Source of the DNA: JAGPUQ01 sp036961295 | GTDB lineage: Bacteria > Pseudomonadota > Gammaproteobacteria > Pseudomonadales > Porticoccaceae | DNA length: 64,000 bases | Assembly (NCBI GenBank): GCA_036961295.1 | Contig: JBALVX010000002.1 | Location: 496,001-560,000, forward strand | Reading direction: 5' to 3' | In this document: in pieces, positions 15,006 through 24,340 of the stretch | Layout of the letters: each line of letters begins with the position of its first letter | Position numbering within the stretch: position 1 is the first letter of the stretch | Notes under the pieces: generated by a model | What the model saw: only the letters and a program-made list of their open reading frames with translations | Databases searched by the model: none | What the model was told of the DNA's origin: nothing | Program-made: the position numbers and the translations under genes

Positions 15006-16382
15006 TTAATCAGACACCCCAAACACCAGGTGCCCTGCCTTATTTTGAGCATCGATACGCGCCTGCACAGACGGGCTCACTGAAACAGGTCGCTCCCCGG
15101 GAAAATGGTTCTTTAGCAGGTCTGGTCGCAAATAAAACTGTTCGGGGCTACTTACCATTGACTGACTATCTTGAGGATAGCGTCGCCACCCCCGACGCAT
15201 AAAATCGGGCGTAAACAAACCCTTTTCCTCTTCACTCCAGTTGTAGACCATGTGGGCATCGTGAAGGCTGTAACTCAGGATGTCTTCCTCGGCGTCAAAG
15301 TACACTACCAGACGGCTAGCATAACCCTGACCTTCCGGTAGTGATTTGTTTTCTCGATGGGCAAGGCGAACCTCGACCATTTTCAGTTTGTCATTTTCAT
15401 CGTAGCGCTCAATACGCAAAGGATAAAAATAATACTGATCTACCCAGTAAATAATTTTGGATACCTTGTAATCTGGCAGCCACTTCTCCTTCGGTTTCGC
15501 AACTAGTACAAAACAGTTCACCCCGCCGTCGTTGCGATAGAAGGGATAGCGGTCGCTCATCATTTTGATACTGTCAGTTTTCACCTCATAGAACTTGCCG
15601 TTGGCTTCCGAAAGCGTGATGCTCGGTCGAGTGGTCGGAAAACGCACCGTCCTATATAGCGTATCTGCACCGATTAAACGCCAGCCGAACTCCCAGGATT
15701 CAAGGCCCAGGATATCGTCAAAGGACTGCACCGTATCGGGGAAGGAAGTTTCCCGACGCGGCGGCGGTTGACGTCGAACCCGACGCAAAGAAGGGGTATA
15801 GGCGAAGTAATCCAGTTTTTCGGGACTTTCCAAACCAGTGCGCCGCAAGGCCCACAATTCCTGAACACCATCATTTTTAGGCGGGTAGGTGTAGTAGTAA
15901 AGATGCCGGGCGTAAATGTCGCCCGGCTCGGCCGCTATCTGCCCGCTAGCGTTGGGCGCTAGCATCTGGTCGATCATGCCAATGGTTACTCCCTGGCTAA
16001 GATAACCCGCTTTGGTAAGGGTGCCAAATGCATCGGCAATGACATGAGACCAGCGTGCCGTATGAGTAAAGTCCATGGTGCGATAGCCCATTTCTTCTGC
16101 AGTAAACGGCGCTTCAAAAGGGAAGGGTTCTGCAGGAAGGTATCCAGTTTTCAGGTCCCGCGGAGTCTCGGTGCGCGAGTCGAAACGCGCTCGCTCCCAA
16201 TCCGTTAATTGATCAGGGCTGCGCGGCCCCGCTGGTGTTTCTGCCGGGCCGGCACCCAACGCAGATATCGAAAACCACAGGCCTAAAAAAAGAACAGCTC
16301 TACGTTTTATGCCGACGGCCGCGACACCCCTTCTTTCAATACTGAACTCTGATCGCCTTTGTGTTGATAACTGTTTAAACAT
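15006..16382 (-). CDS. DUF1329 family outer-membrane-associated protein
   Basis: A 458-residue exported protein with a signal peptide ending near SALGAG. The family is related to LolA/outer-membrane lipoprotein-sorting folds. Typical segments include GPRSPDQLTDWERARF near the N-terminus, YAYTPSLRRVRRQPPPR-like sequence in the middle, DILGLESWEFGWRLIG, and a C-terminal part with FYLRPDLLKNHFPG. DUF1329 proteins are usually encoded with a DUF1302 partner, as here (4 bp apart, same strand). The pairs recur in clusters for hydrophobic substrates in gammaproteobacteria, but the function is undetermined. Convergent with the PQQ-dehydrogenase gene. Confidence 0.9.
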   Translation of the reverse strand: MFKQLSTQRRSEFSIERRGVAAVGIKRRAVLFLGLWFSISALGAGPAETPAGPRSPDQLTDWERARFDSRTETPRDLKTGYLPAEPFPFEAPFTAEEMGYRTMDFTHTARWSHVIADAFGTLTKAGYLSQGVTIGMIDQMLAPNASGQIAAEPGDIYARHLYYYTYPPKNDGVQELWALRRTGLESPEKLDYFAYTPSLRRVRRQPPPRRETSFPDTVQSFDDILGLESWEFGWRLIGADTLYRTVRFPTTRPSITLSEANGKFYEVKTDSIKMMSDRYPFYRNDGGVNCFVLVAKPKEKWLPDYKVSKIIYWVDQYYFYPLRIERYDENDKLKMVEVRLAHRENKSLPEGQGYASRLVVYFDAEEDILSYSLHDAHMVYNWSEEEKGLFTPDFMRRGWRRYPQDSQSMVSSPEQFYLRPDLLKNHFPGERPVSVSPSVQARIDAQNKAGHLVFGVSD

Positions 16383-16385
16383 AAG

Positions 16386-17990
16386 CTAAAACTCGTATTT
16401 CAATTCAAAACCGATATTGTCCCACTGGTGGTACTGACCAAATAAATCGTCGTCGTTGCCACCGCTATAATCGGTATAAATAAAGCTGCCATTAATAAAA
16501 GGAGAAAATTCGTAGCTCACCACCAGCTTTGTTTTACTGCCCTGATACCCTCGGTTCGGCCCGCTGAAATAGGGTGTTAGCGTCAGACTAGTTTTGAGGC
16601 GATCCCGCGTGCCGTGGACCGGGCGCGAGATAAAAAACACCGGGGCAAAATTCCAGCGATCGCCAATGGCTCCGCCAAAGCCCGTACCCAGGCCCTCATG
16701 CCAGTCGAAGGTGTAGTAAAAGGAAGGCTGAAAAATTACCGAAATTTTATCTGGGAAAGCAAATTCAAATGCCAATGCGGCTCGTAAGGTGTCGCGCTCG
16801 CTGACGCCATCCCCCCCGCCACCTGCTCGTACTTCCGCGACATTACGATAATCGATAAAGTGAGCATCGCGGGTGTAAAGGGCTTCGGCTCGGAACACAA
16901 TCGGCAAATTACCCACACCCGGGACACCGGTCGCGACCCAGGCATAGTCTGCTGTCGCGCCGAAATGATGCAGGCGTTCATAGCGAGGCTCAAGCACTAA
17001 ATGATCGCCGCTATCGTCGGTGAAACGCCCGACTACAAACGGTGCCGCGTCGCGCTCCAGGGCGTAGTAGTAAACCAGCCCCCAGGTTAACGCGCCCTCT
17101 GCGGCATCGAGGCGAACCGCCATTTGGTGATCACTGATATTTTGCCAGTGGGGTTTGTCTGCCTGTAAAATTTTGTCTCCGGCTGCGTTAATTCGACCTT
17201 GCAGCCATAAATCATTATTGCGTACCGTTGCGTCATCCGGTGCTAGTAGAGGGGAAGACCAGGGTGCTCCATAGCCCGGATTAATATTGGCGACGAAATC
17301 CGGTATCCACAACACATTCAGCGACAGGTCATCAAAATAATAGGTCGCATTCGCCATCCACATAGGCAAGCGACGAATTTCGTAATCACTGGCTTCGAGC
17401 TGAACAGATTCTCGAAAATCCATCGCATTGATGACATCGATAAACTGCCCATCCATCTTCCCCCAGGCCACTTGCTGCTTACCTACAACAACATCCACGG
17501 TTGAGGTTCGATAAGACAGATATAACTCGCGCGCGACCCGCTCAAAATCTCGATAGTAACGAAAACTGTCATCAATTTTGTCCGCGTATAAGCCGTCGTT
17601 GCCGCCCACATCGTAAGCAGCATCGTAAAGAAAGTGGCTAATGCTGGTGAGCTCAAGGTTCGGGGAAAAACGATAAGAAAACGCAATTTCTAGCAAGCTC
17701 TGCATTTGCAGAGCATTAAAGTCGCGATCGCGAAAGCCAATATTTTCCTCGTCGGAAAGAAGAAAATCTGACCAATGGGTGAAAGTGCCGCTAACATTAA
17801 GGCCGGGGATCTGACGCTCGACGGCCTGAGTAAAGTATTTCCCACCAGGATCGAAAGTCGCCAGGCTGCGTTCGAAGCGTGCGAAACGACTTTCTTCGGC
17901 ATTTAAGATGTTGGGATACAGTAGGCTCAAAAGTAAAACCAGACCTGGCACCAGACATTTAATATTTTCAACAAACCGTGCAGGCAGCAT
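16386..17990 (-). CDS. DUF1302 family outer-membrane beta-barrel protein
   Basis: Partner of the DUF1329 gene, about 534 residues. After a signal peptide (hydrophobic run LVPGLVLLLSLLYPNILNA) the sequence shows the alternating amphipathic, aromatic-rich pattern of an outer-membrane barrel and ends in Phe (IGFELKYEF). Typical family segments include VVVGKQQVAWGKMDGQFIDV and EIRRLPMWMANATYYF. The start at 17990 gives a normal signal peptide and has AGG nearby. An upstream GTG at 18044 would add 18 residues. Transport of a hydrophobic compound is a reasonable guess for the family; the substrate is unknown. Confidence 0.87.
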   Translation of the reverse strand: MLPARFVENIKCLVPGLVLLLSLLYPNILNAEESRFARFERSLATFDPGGKYFTQAVERQIPGLNVSGTFTHWSDFLLSDEENIGFRDRDFNALQMQSLLEIAFSYRFSPNLELTSISHFLYDAAYDVGGNDGLYADKIDDSFRYYRDFERVARELYLSYRTSTVDVVVGKQQVAWGKMDGQFIDVINAMDFRESVQLEASDYEIRRLPMWMANATYYFDDLSLNVLWIPDFVANINPGYGAPWSSPLLAPDDATVRNNDLWLQGRINAAGDKILQADKPHWQNISDHQMAVRLDAAEGALTWGLVYYYALERDAAPFVVGRFTDDSGDHLVLEPRYERLHHFGATADYAWVATGVPGVGNLPIVFRAEALYTRDAHFIDYRNVAEVRAGGGGDGVSERDTLRAALAFEFAFPDKISVIFQPSFYYTFDWHEGLGTGFGGAIGDRWNFAPVFFISRPVHGTRDRLKTSLTLTPYFSGPNRGYQGSKTKLVVSYEFSPFINGSFIYTDYSGGNDDDLFGQYHQWDNIGFELKYEF

Positions 17991-18263
17991 ACAACCTGTG
18001 AAACTGATCAACGAAAGCCTCTCTATACCTATTTTCCTCTCCACTTACCCCGGTTACGCCCACAAGTACCTCGGGGCCGGAGATGCACCCGAGAATTTCG
18101 CGTAGACGTAGGTAGGGGGAGAAGAATATTTACCACATAAGGTTTTATGTTAAGGTTTTTCGTTTTCATTAGCAATTACTTCACAAGCCTGTCTTCCACA
18201 GCACTTAGCTATTTTCGGCTACACTGCCCTGCCCGCATGCCATTACCGCTGCCACGCAAAAAC

Positions 18264-19151
18264 ATGACAACACCCGATTCTCCTTTTGAGTTGCATCTGA
18301 CCATCGAAACCGATAACGAGTCGGCGGTGCCCTTGCTGTCTGAAGCCAGCGGTTTATCGAAGCAGCAAATAAAGCAGGTGATGCAAAACGGCGCCGTCTG
18401 GGTAAGCCGGGCATTGAACCAGAGTTCAGGCGCGGGGAAAAATACTCGCCGCCTGCGGCGGGCAAAAAAAGCCCTTTCACCCGGTGATGAGCTGCACATG
18501 TACTACGACTCGGCGATTCAGGCGACCGAACCAAAGACCCCGCTGACAATCGCGACTGAAAACGCTTACAGTGTGTTTTTTAAACCCGCTGGAATGTACA
18601 GTCAGGGCAGTAAATGGGGCGATCACTGTGCCATCAATCGCTGGGTGGAACGCGACCTCGATAAACCTGCCTTTATTGTGCACCGTCTTGATAAAGCCGC
18701 TACAGGTCTAATATTGATTGCGCACTCAAAAGCCATGGCCGCCGCCCTGGCTGGCCTGTTTCAGGAGCGAGCAGTGGAAAAACGTTACCGCGCTCGGGTA
18801 CACGGCAAATTCCCCGACACCGCTTTATTGTTCGATACCCCTATCGATGACCGGGATGCTCACAGCACTGCGAGCTTACTTAAATACGACGATCAGGACG
18901 ATTCGTCTTTACTGGAAGTGAGTATCGAAACCGGCAGAAAGCACCAGATCCGCCGCCACCTTTCCGAGTCTGGATACCCCATTGTGGGGGATCGACTTTA
19001 TGGCTCAGGCACCCAGAGCAATCTAAACACGGACCTTAAACTTGTGGCGGTCAGTTTGGCCTTTATCTGCCCCGAAAGTGGTGAACAAAAAGCGTTTTTA
19101 GTGCCCCGCGATCTGATGCCTGCGGCCATCGCCGCCACAGGCTCTAACTAA
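18264..19151 (+). CDS. RluA-family RNA pseudouridine synthase
   Basis: Isomerises uridine to pseudouridine in rRNA or tRNA. The catalytic motif HRLDKAATGL (Asp within HRLD) is present, together with VFFKPAGM upstream and the C-terminal GRKHQIRRHLSESGYPIVGD. An S4-like N-terminal region (SGLSKQQIKQVMQNGAVWV) precedes the catalytic domain. The ATG at 18264 (MTTPDSPFEL) is chosen; the frame is open to 18147 but the extra residues look non-coding. Which RluA paralogue it is and its target uridine cannot be told. DUF1415 follows after 1 bp, so the two are probably translated together. Confidence 0.9.
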   Translation: MTTPDSPFELHLTIETDNESAVPLLSEASGLSKQQIKQVMQNGAVWVSRALNQSSGAGKNTRRLRRAKKALSPGDELHMYYDSAIQATEPKTPLTIATENAYSVFFKPAGMYSQGSKWGDHCAINRWVERDLDKPAFIVHRLDKAATGLILIAHSKAMAAALAGLFQERAVEKRYRARVHGKFPDTALLFDTPIDDRDAHSTASLLKYDDQDDSSLLEVSIETGRKHQIRRHLSESGYPIVGDRLYGSGTQSNLNTDLKLVAVSLAFICPESGEQKAFLVPRDLMPAAIAATGSN

Positions 19152-19152
19152 A

Positions 19153-19740
19153 ATGAAGACCACCCCCTACACCGATGTTCAGGTCCAGGCCCACGAGGCC
19201 ATCGTTCAGCACGTACAAACCTGGCTGGCGGAGGTCATTATCGGCTTTAATTTTTGCCCTTTTGCCCGACGAGAATTCGAAGCCGGGCGTATTCGTTATC
19301 GTGTACTGGACAGTACGAAAAAGAAATTGGCCATAAAAGCGCTGTTAGAAGAGTTTCAATTTCTGGATGATCACGGGTCTACCGAAACCACCTTGTTAGT
19401 TTTTGCCGACGGTTTTCGTGAGTTTTATGCCTATCTCGATCTGGTCGACCAGGCTCAGCGGGCACTGGAGGACTCCGGCTACGAAGGAGTTTATCAACTG
19501 GCAAGTTTTCACCCGGACTATCTGTTTGAAGGGGAGGCCGTCGATGACGCCTCCCATTACACCAATCGTGCGCCCCACCCAATGATTCATGTGCTGCGCG
19601 AAAGCAGCATTGCGCGGGCTGTTGCCAGCGATCCCAACACCGATCAAATTCCTGAGCGCAATAAAGCCCTGGCGCGAGACAAGGGCGCTGCTTTTTGGCA
19701 GGGCTTTTTATCAGAGCAGAGGTCAGACCTTAAACCTTAA
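19153..19740 (+). CDS. DUF1415 family protein
   Basis: A 195-residue cytoplasmic protein of unknown function. Family-typical segments are WLAEVIIGFNFCPFARREFEAG near the N-terminus, GSTETTLLVF, then LASFHPDYLFEG and NRAPHPMIHVLRESS. It begins 1 bp after the pseudouridine synthase stop, so the two genes are likely cotranscribed. The last codons run into an array of short CCTTAAA-like repeats. Confidence 0.93.
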   Translation: MKTTPYTDVQVQAHEAIVQHVQTWLAEVIIGFNFCPFARREFEAGRIRYRVLDSTKKKLAIKALLEEFQFLDDHGSTETTLLVFADGFREFYAYLDLVDQAQRALEDSGYEGVYQLASFHPDYLFEGEAVDDASHYTNRAPHPMIHVLRESSIARAVASDPNTDQIPERNKALARDKGAAFWQGFLSEQRSDLKP

Positions 19741-19780
19741 ACCTTAGACCTTATCCCTTAAACCTGATTCCTTAAACCTA
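19727..19780. repeat. Degenerate short tandem repeats (CCTTAAA-like)
   Basis: About six degenerate units of 7-9 bases (ccttaaa, ccttaaa, ccttaga, ccttatc, ccttaaa, ccttaaa) spanning the last codons of the DUF1415 gene and the start of the intergenic region. It looks like local slippage. No function suggested. Confidence 0.6.
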
Positions 19781-19822
19781 GGCCCTCTGCATTGTTTTTC
19801 GGATACAAAGCCATCCTGTCTA

Positions 19823-19828
19823 TATAAT
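19823..19828 (+). promoter_or_regulatory. Probable -10 element for the DEAD-box helicase gene
   Basis: Perfect TATAAT about 39 bp before the chosen GTG start. The -35 is poor (TTCGGA, 19 bp upstream), so only the -10 is proposed. Confidence 0.4.
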
Positions 19829-19866
19829 GGCCAGCTACTCTTCATATTCTCCGGGATATACCCAGC

Positions 19867-21351
19867 GTGCTAACAGAACTCTCTCTCAATCGAGGCCTAC
19901 GGAAGGGTTTAGACTCGCTCAAACTGACTGCACCCACCGACGTACAGGCGCAGGTTATACCCGCGGCTCTGGCGGGGAAGAACTTGCTGGTGAGCGCCGA
20001 AACCGGTAGCGGGAAAACCCTGGCCTACCTGATACCCTGCGCCCAACGCATACTGGACGCTAAAGTAATGCGCCAGGCGGGAACACTGGTCTTAGTATTG
20101 GTGCCCACCCGCGAGCTCGCTCGGCAGGTGGAAAAACACCTTATCCCCTTAATCAAACATACTGCGCTAACCTCCGGGATTATTACCGGCGGCAATAGCT
20201 TTAAATATCAACAATCCATCTTGCGTAAAAATCCGGAATTTATTATTTCAACACCCGGACGTTTAGTGGAAATGATCAATACCGAAAGTGCCGATTTTTC
20301 TTCTCTGCAAACCTTGGTGCTGGACGAAGCCGATCGCATGCTCGATATGGGTTTTCGGGAAGACGTGCTGGAAATCATTGCTGCCTGTAACCCGCAACGC
20401 CAAACCTTGCTGTTGTCAGCCACTTTACGACACACCGGAATTTCGAGCATTGCACAGGAAATTCTTACCGACGCAGAACAAATTACCGTGGGCGCGGAAC
20501 GTAGCCAGCACAGTCAAATTTATCAGCAAGTGATTCTCTGTGACGACAAAGACCACAAAGAAAAGGTGCTCGTCCATTTACTTAAAGCCGACACTTTACC
20601 TAAAGCCGATACCGCACTTAAGTCCGACACAGCACCTTCATCCGAATCAGTACCTTCACTCGAAATAACACCTTCACCCGAAACGGCTGTAGCGCCGGAA
20701 GAAAATAATCCACCGGCCAAAGTACATAAAGTTTTAAAGAAATTTTTGGTATTTTCCAATACCCGTGCTCAAGTCGATAAGCTCGGCGCTCATCTGCGTT
20801 ACCAAAAAATTCGCGCGGGCGCTTTGCATGGCGATCTAACCCAGGAAGAGCGCAACCACGTTATCGCCCTGTTTGCCGAAGGCAAAATTAATGTCTTAGT
20901 GGCCAGCGATGTCGCGGCCCGTGGGCTGGATGTAAAAAATATCGATACGGTGATTAATTTTGATTTTCCCCGCAACATCGACGACTACGTGCATCGCATC
21001 GGTCGCACCGGTCGAGCGGGTCGGCAGGGACTGGCGATTTCGTTTGTCGCTTCCTATGACTGGAATTTAATGGCCAGCGTTGAACGCCACAACGGCACTC
21101 CTTTTGAGAAACGCGCCATTAAAAGTTTAAAGGCGAAGTTCAAAGGCCCGAAGAAAATAAAATCCAACGGCAAAGCCGCCGGACCGAGGAAAAAGAAAAA
21201 GAAACCGGAAGATAAGAAAGCCAGCCGACATCGCTATAGCAAGAACAAAGGCAAGCGCGGCAGCAAAACCGACTCTGGCAGTGGCCTGGCGAGCAAAGAC
21301 GGCCTTGCGCCTTTAATGAAGAAGCAACGACCAGAAACAAAACTGTCATAA
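19867..21351 (+). CDS. DEAD-box ATP-dependent RNA helicase (RhlE/SrmB-like)
   Basis: RNA helicase of 494 residues. The motifs appear in order: Q motif region (LKLTAPTDVQAQVIP), Walker A AETGSGKT (44-51), PTREL, TPGR, DEAD (153-156), SAT (185-187), and in the second RecA domain ARGLD and HRIGRTGRAGR. Between the RecA lobes lies an unusual low-complexity insertion (about residues 239-288) rich in Lys-Ala-Asp-Thr and Ser/Pro repeats. The C-terminal tail is very basic (Lys/Arg-rich, KKKKKPEDKK) and probably binds RNA. The start is GTG at 19867. A likely role is ribosome assembly or RNA turnover; the exact paralogue is not resolved. Confidence 0.92.
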   Translation: MLTELSLNRGLRKGLDSLKLTAPTDVQAQVIPAALAGKNLLVSAETGSGKTLAYLIPCAQRILDAKVMRQAGTLVLVLVPTRELARQVEKHLIPLIKHTALTSGIITGGNSFKYQQSILRKNPEFIISTPGRLVEMINTESADFSSLQTLVLDEADRMLDMGFREDVLEIIAACNPQRQTLLLSATLRHTGISSIAQEILTDAEQITVGAERSQHSQIYQQVILCDDKDHKEKVLVHLLKADTLPKADTALKSDTAPSSESVPSLEITPSPETAVAPEENNPPAKVHKVLKKFLVFSNTRAQVDKLGAHLRYQKIRAGALHGDLTQEERNHVIALFAEGKINVLVASDVAARGLDVKNIDTVINFDFPRNIDDYVHRIGRTGRAGRQGLAISFVASYDWNLMASVERHNGTPFEKRAIKSLKAKFKGPKKIKSNGKAAGPRKKKKKPEDKKASRHRYSKNKGKRGSKTDSGSGLASKDGLAPLMKKQRPETKLS

Positions 21352-21399
21352 AACCCCGGCACACTATTGCTCCACGGCAATAAACTCTACACTTCCCCC

Positions 21400-23520
21400 A
21401 TGACAACTCTGGATCAAGCCCCAATCACCCAGCTACGCGGTATTGGCGCGAAAATGCGCGACAAGCTGGCGCGCGTGGGTATTGCGACGATTCAGGATGT
21501 GCTGTTCCACTTGCCGTTGCGCTATATGGATCGCACGCGCATCAGCCCAATTGCTGGCCTGCAAGGCAATACCGAGGTGGTGATAGAGGGCGAGATACGC
21601 GGTACGGACGTGGTATTTGGCCGGCGTCGCAGCCTGATCTGCAAGGTGCAAGATAACACCGGACTGATTACCCTGCGGTTTTTCCACTTTACTGCTGCCC
21701 AACGCAATAACCTGACCAGCGGTGCGCGCATCCGCTGCTATGGCGAGGTGCGTCGCGGTGGTGCCGGGCTGGAGCTCTACCACCCGGAATATGAGCTGCT
21801 GAACGAGCAAAGCTCGAAACCCCTGGCACAAAACCTTACGCCGGTTTACCCGGCCAGCGAAGGTTTAACCCAATACCGCTTGCGTACCATTGCCGAGCAA
21901 GCCCTCGCGCTGTTAAACGACGGTAATCTTGAAGAACTATTGCCCAACGAGCTACTTTCAATAGAAGGAAGCATTTCACGCTCAAATACCCAGCAGCAGA
22001 CCAGCCTTGCGGATGCGCTGCGTTTTTTACACCAGCCTCCAGCGAGCGCCGCCGTCGAACTATTGGCCGAAGGTCTCCACCCAGCCCAACAACGCCTGGC
22101 ACTGGAAGAATTACTCGCCCATCACCTCAGTCTGCAGCAGTTGCGGCAACAAGTTCGCCAACATCAGGGCCCCGCTTTCAGTGCCCATACAGAACTGCTT
22201 GGCGCGCTACTCAAACATCTGCCCTTTGAATTAACTGGCGCGCAACAGCGGGTTTGCGAAGAAATCTCCAAAGATATTGCTCAGCCCGTGCCCATGCTGC
22301 GCTTGCTGCAAGGCGATGTTGGCTCCGGTAAAACCGTGGTTGCCGCACTGGCCTCGCTACAGGCCATTGGCAGCGGGTATCAAGCGGCGGTGATGGCACC
22401 CACCGAAATACTGGCCGAACAACACCGACTTAATTTCGAAGCCTGGTTTACGCCGCTGGATATTACGGTGGTGTGGCTGACCGGCAAACTCAAAGGCAAA
22501 GCCCGCGAGGTGCAGCTGGAGCGCATCGCCAGCGGCAGCGCCCAATTAATTGTCGGCACCCACGCCCTGTTTCAGGACGATGTTATTTTCCACAAGCTCG
22601 GTTTGACGGTGATCGACGAGCAGCATCGCTTCGGCGTGCATCAACGCCTGGCGCTGCGGGAAAAAGGCCCGACAAGCGAACCTTCCCACCAGAAAAGTAT
22701 CCCTCACCAACTTATTATGACCGCCACACCGATTCCCCGAACGCTGGCCATGAGTGTTTACGCCGATCTGGATTTTTCGGTGATTGACGAACTCCCCGCC
22801 GGACGCACGCCGGTAAATACGGTCGCCATTGCCGATCAACGTCGCGAAGAAGTAGTTCAGCGCATTCGCGGTGCCTGTGGAGAAGGTAATCAGGCCTATT
22901 GGGTGTGCACGCTTATCGAGGAATCCGAAACCCTGGAGGCGCAGGCTGCGGAGGTCACCGCCAGTGAATTAGCTCTGTTGCTGCCCGAGCTGCGCATTGG
23001 TCTGGTACACGGGCGGCTCAAACCCAAAGAAAAAACTCAGGTGATGGCGGCATTCAAGACCGGCGAACTGGACTTGCTGGTCGCCACCACGGTCATTGAA
23101 GTCGGTGTCGATGTGCCCAATGCCAGCTTGATGGTCATCGAAAACCCAGAGCGCCTCGGCCTCGCCCAACTCCACCAACTCCGGGGCCGGGTGGGGCGCG
23201 GCAGCATCGCCAGTCACTGCGTATTACTGTATTCCATGCCCTTATCGCAGCGGGCAAAGGAGCGCATTACGGTGATGCGGCAAACCAACGATGGCTTTGT
23301 GATTGCCGAAAAGGACCTCGCATTGCGTGGCCCCGGCGAGGTTCTCGGCACCCGCCAGACCGGGAAGCTAAATCTACGCATCGCCGATTTAGAGCGGGAT
23401 GCGCACCTGCTCGAGCAGGTGAAAGCCACGGCCTCCGCGCTGATGGCCCATCATCCCAGTAAAGTCGCTCCCATTATCCGGCGCTGGCTGGGCAACAAAG
23501 AGCGCTACGGCCAGGTCTGA
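21400..23520 (+). CDS. recG: ATP-dependent DNA helicase RecG
   Basis: Branch-migrating helicase that remodels stalled forks and recombination intermediates. 706 residues from the ATG at 21400 (MTTLDQAPITQLRGIGAKM); an upstream ATG at 21367 would add 11 unrelated residues. The N-terminal wedge/OB region (LPLRYMDRT, then VVIEGEIRGTDV) is followed by the helicase core with GDVGSGKT, the DEQHRFG box, TATPIPRTLAM and, in the second domain, TTVIEVGVDVPNASLMVIE and QLRGRVGRG. The C-terminus GPGEVLGTRQTG is typical. It lies 48 bp after the helicase gene on the same strand. Confidence 0.97.
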   Translation: MTTLDQAPITQLRGIGAKMRDKLARVGIATIQDVLFHLPLRYMDRTRISPIAGLQGNTEVVIEGEIRGTDVVFGRRRSLICKVQDNTGLITLRFFHFTAAQRNNLTSGARIRCYGEVRRGGAGLELYHPEYELLNEQSSKPLAQNLTPVYPASEGLTQYRLRTIAEQALALLNDGNLEELLPNELLSIEGSISRSNTQQQTSLADALRFLHQPPASAAVELLAEGLHPAQQRLALEELLAHHLSLQQLRQQVRQHQGPAFSAHTELLGALLKHLPFELTGAQQRVCEEISKDIAQPVPMLRLLQGDVGSGKTVVAALASLQAIGSGYQAAVMAPTEILAEQHRLNFEAWFTPLDITVVWLTGKLKGKAREVQLERIASGSAQLIVGTHALFQDDVIFHKLGLTVIDEQHRFGVHQRLALREKGPTSEPSHQKSIPHQLIMTATPIPRTLAMSVYADLDFSVIDELPAGRTPVNTVAIADQRREEVVQRIRGACGEGNQAYWVCTLIEESETLEAQAAEVTASELALLLPELRIGLVHGRLKPKEKTQVMAAFKTGELDLLVATTVIEVGVDVPNASLMVIENPERLGLAQLHQLRGRVGRGSIASHCVLLYSMPLSQRAKERITVMRQTNDGFVIAEKDLALRGPGEVLGTRQTGKLNLRIADLERDAHLLEQVKATASALMAHHPSKVAPIIRRWLGNKERYGQV

Positions 23521-23628
23521 GACTAACGCCGCATCCAGGATCAAAGGAAAATTTCATCCGGAAACGGTGGCAATTTTGACGCGGGCTTTTATACTACCGC
23601 CAAAACCGCACCCCACAGGCAGCGCACC

Positions 23629-24309
23629 ATGGCAATCACCAACCCGATACACAAACTCCTGGGCAAATCTCCGATCAAGCCACTGCAGGAGCATATGACC
23701 GAAGTCGTGAAATGTGCCGAACTGCTAGAAAGCTTTTTTGATGCCTCATTTGCCAATGACTGGGGCCATGCCGAAGCGGTTTACGACCGTATCTGCGAAA
23801 GTGAAAATCGCGCCGACGACCTTAAAAAACAATTGCGGCTGCACTTGCCAAAAAGCTTTTTTATGCCGGTGTCACGCACCGATTTACTTGAACTGTTATC
23901 CGTACAGGACCATATCGCTAACAGCGCGCGGGATGTCGCCGGCTTAATGCTGGGCCGCAAAATCATGGTCCCGGCCGCCATCAGCACACTGTGGATGGAA
24001 TTTCTCAAAGGGGCCATAGCCACCACGCAACAAGCGCTGGTCGCCATTAACGAACTGGATGAATTACTTGAAACCGGATTTAGCGGGCAGGAAATTAATT
24101 TCGTCGAGAAAATGATTGAAGAACTCGACCAGCTCGAACAAATAACCGATCACTTCGAACGCCAAATTCGCGAACAGTTATTTAATCTCGAAAGCGAATT
24201 ACCGCCGGTAAACGTGATGTTTTTATACAAAATTATCGAAACCATCGGCGACCTTGCCGATAATGCGGAGCGCGTCGGCGGCAGGCTACAACTGCTACTC
24301 GCGCGCTAA
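23629..24309 (+). CDS. DUF47/TIGR00153 PhoU-like protein, partner of the PiT transporter
   Basis: A 226-residue helical protein of the PhoU-related DUF47 family, cytoplasmic and thought to regulate the adjacent phosphate permease. Typical sequence includes NPIHKLLGKSPIKPLQEHM at the N-terminus, ENRADDLKKQLRLHLP and the C-terminal KIIETIGDLADNAERVG. The PiT gene follows 31 bp downstream on the same strand, the standard partnership of this family. Confidence 0.93.
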   Translation: MAITNPIHKLLGKSPIKPLQEHMTEVVKCAELLESFFDASFANDWGHAEAVYDRICESENRADDLKKQLRLHLPKSFFMPVSRTDLLELLSVQDHIANSARDVAGLMLGRKIMVPAAISTLWMEFLKGAIATTQQALVAINELDELLETGFSGQEINFVEKMIEELDQLEQITDHFERQIREQLFNLESELPPVNVMFLYKIIETIGDLADNAERVGGRLQLLLAR

Positions 24310-24340
24310 TCCCTCTCCTCCTTAAAGACCGCTAACTACT

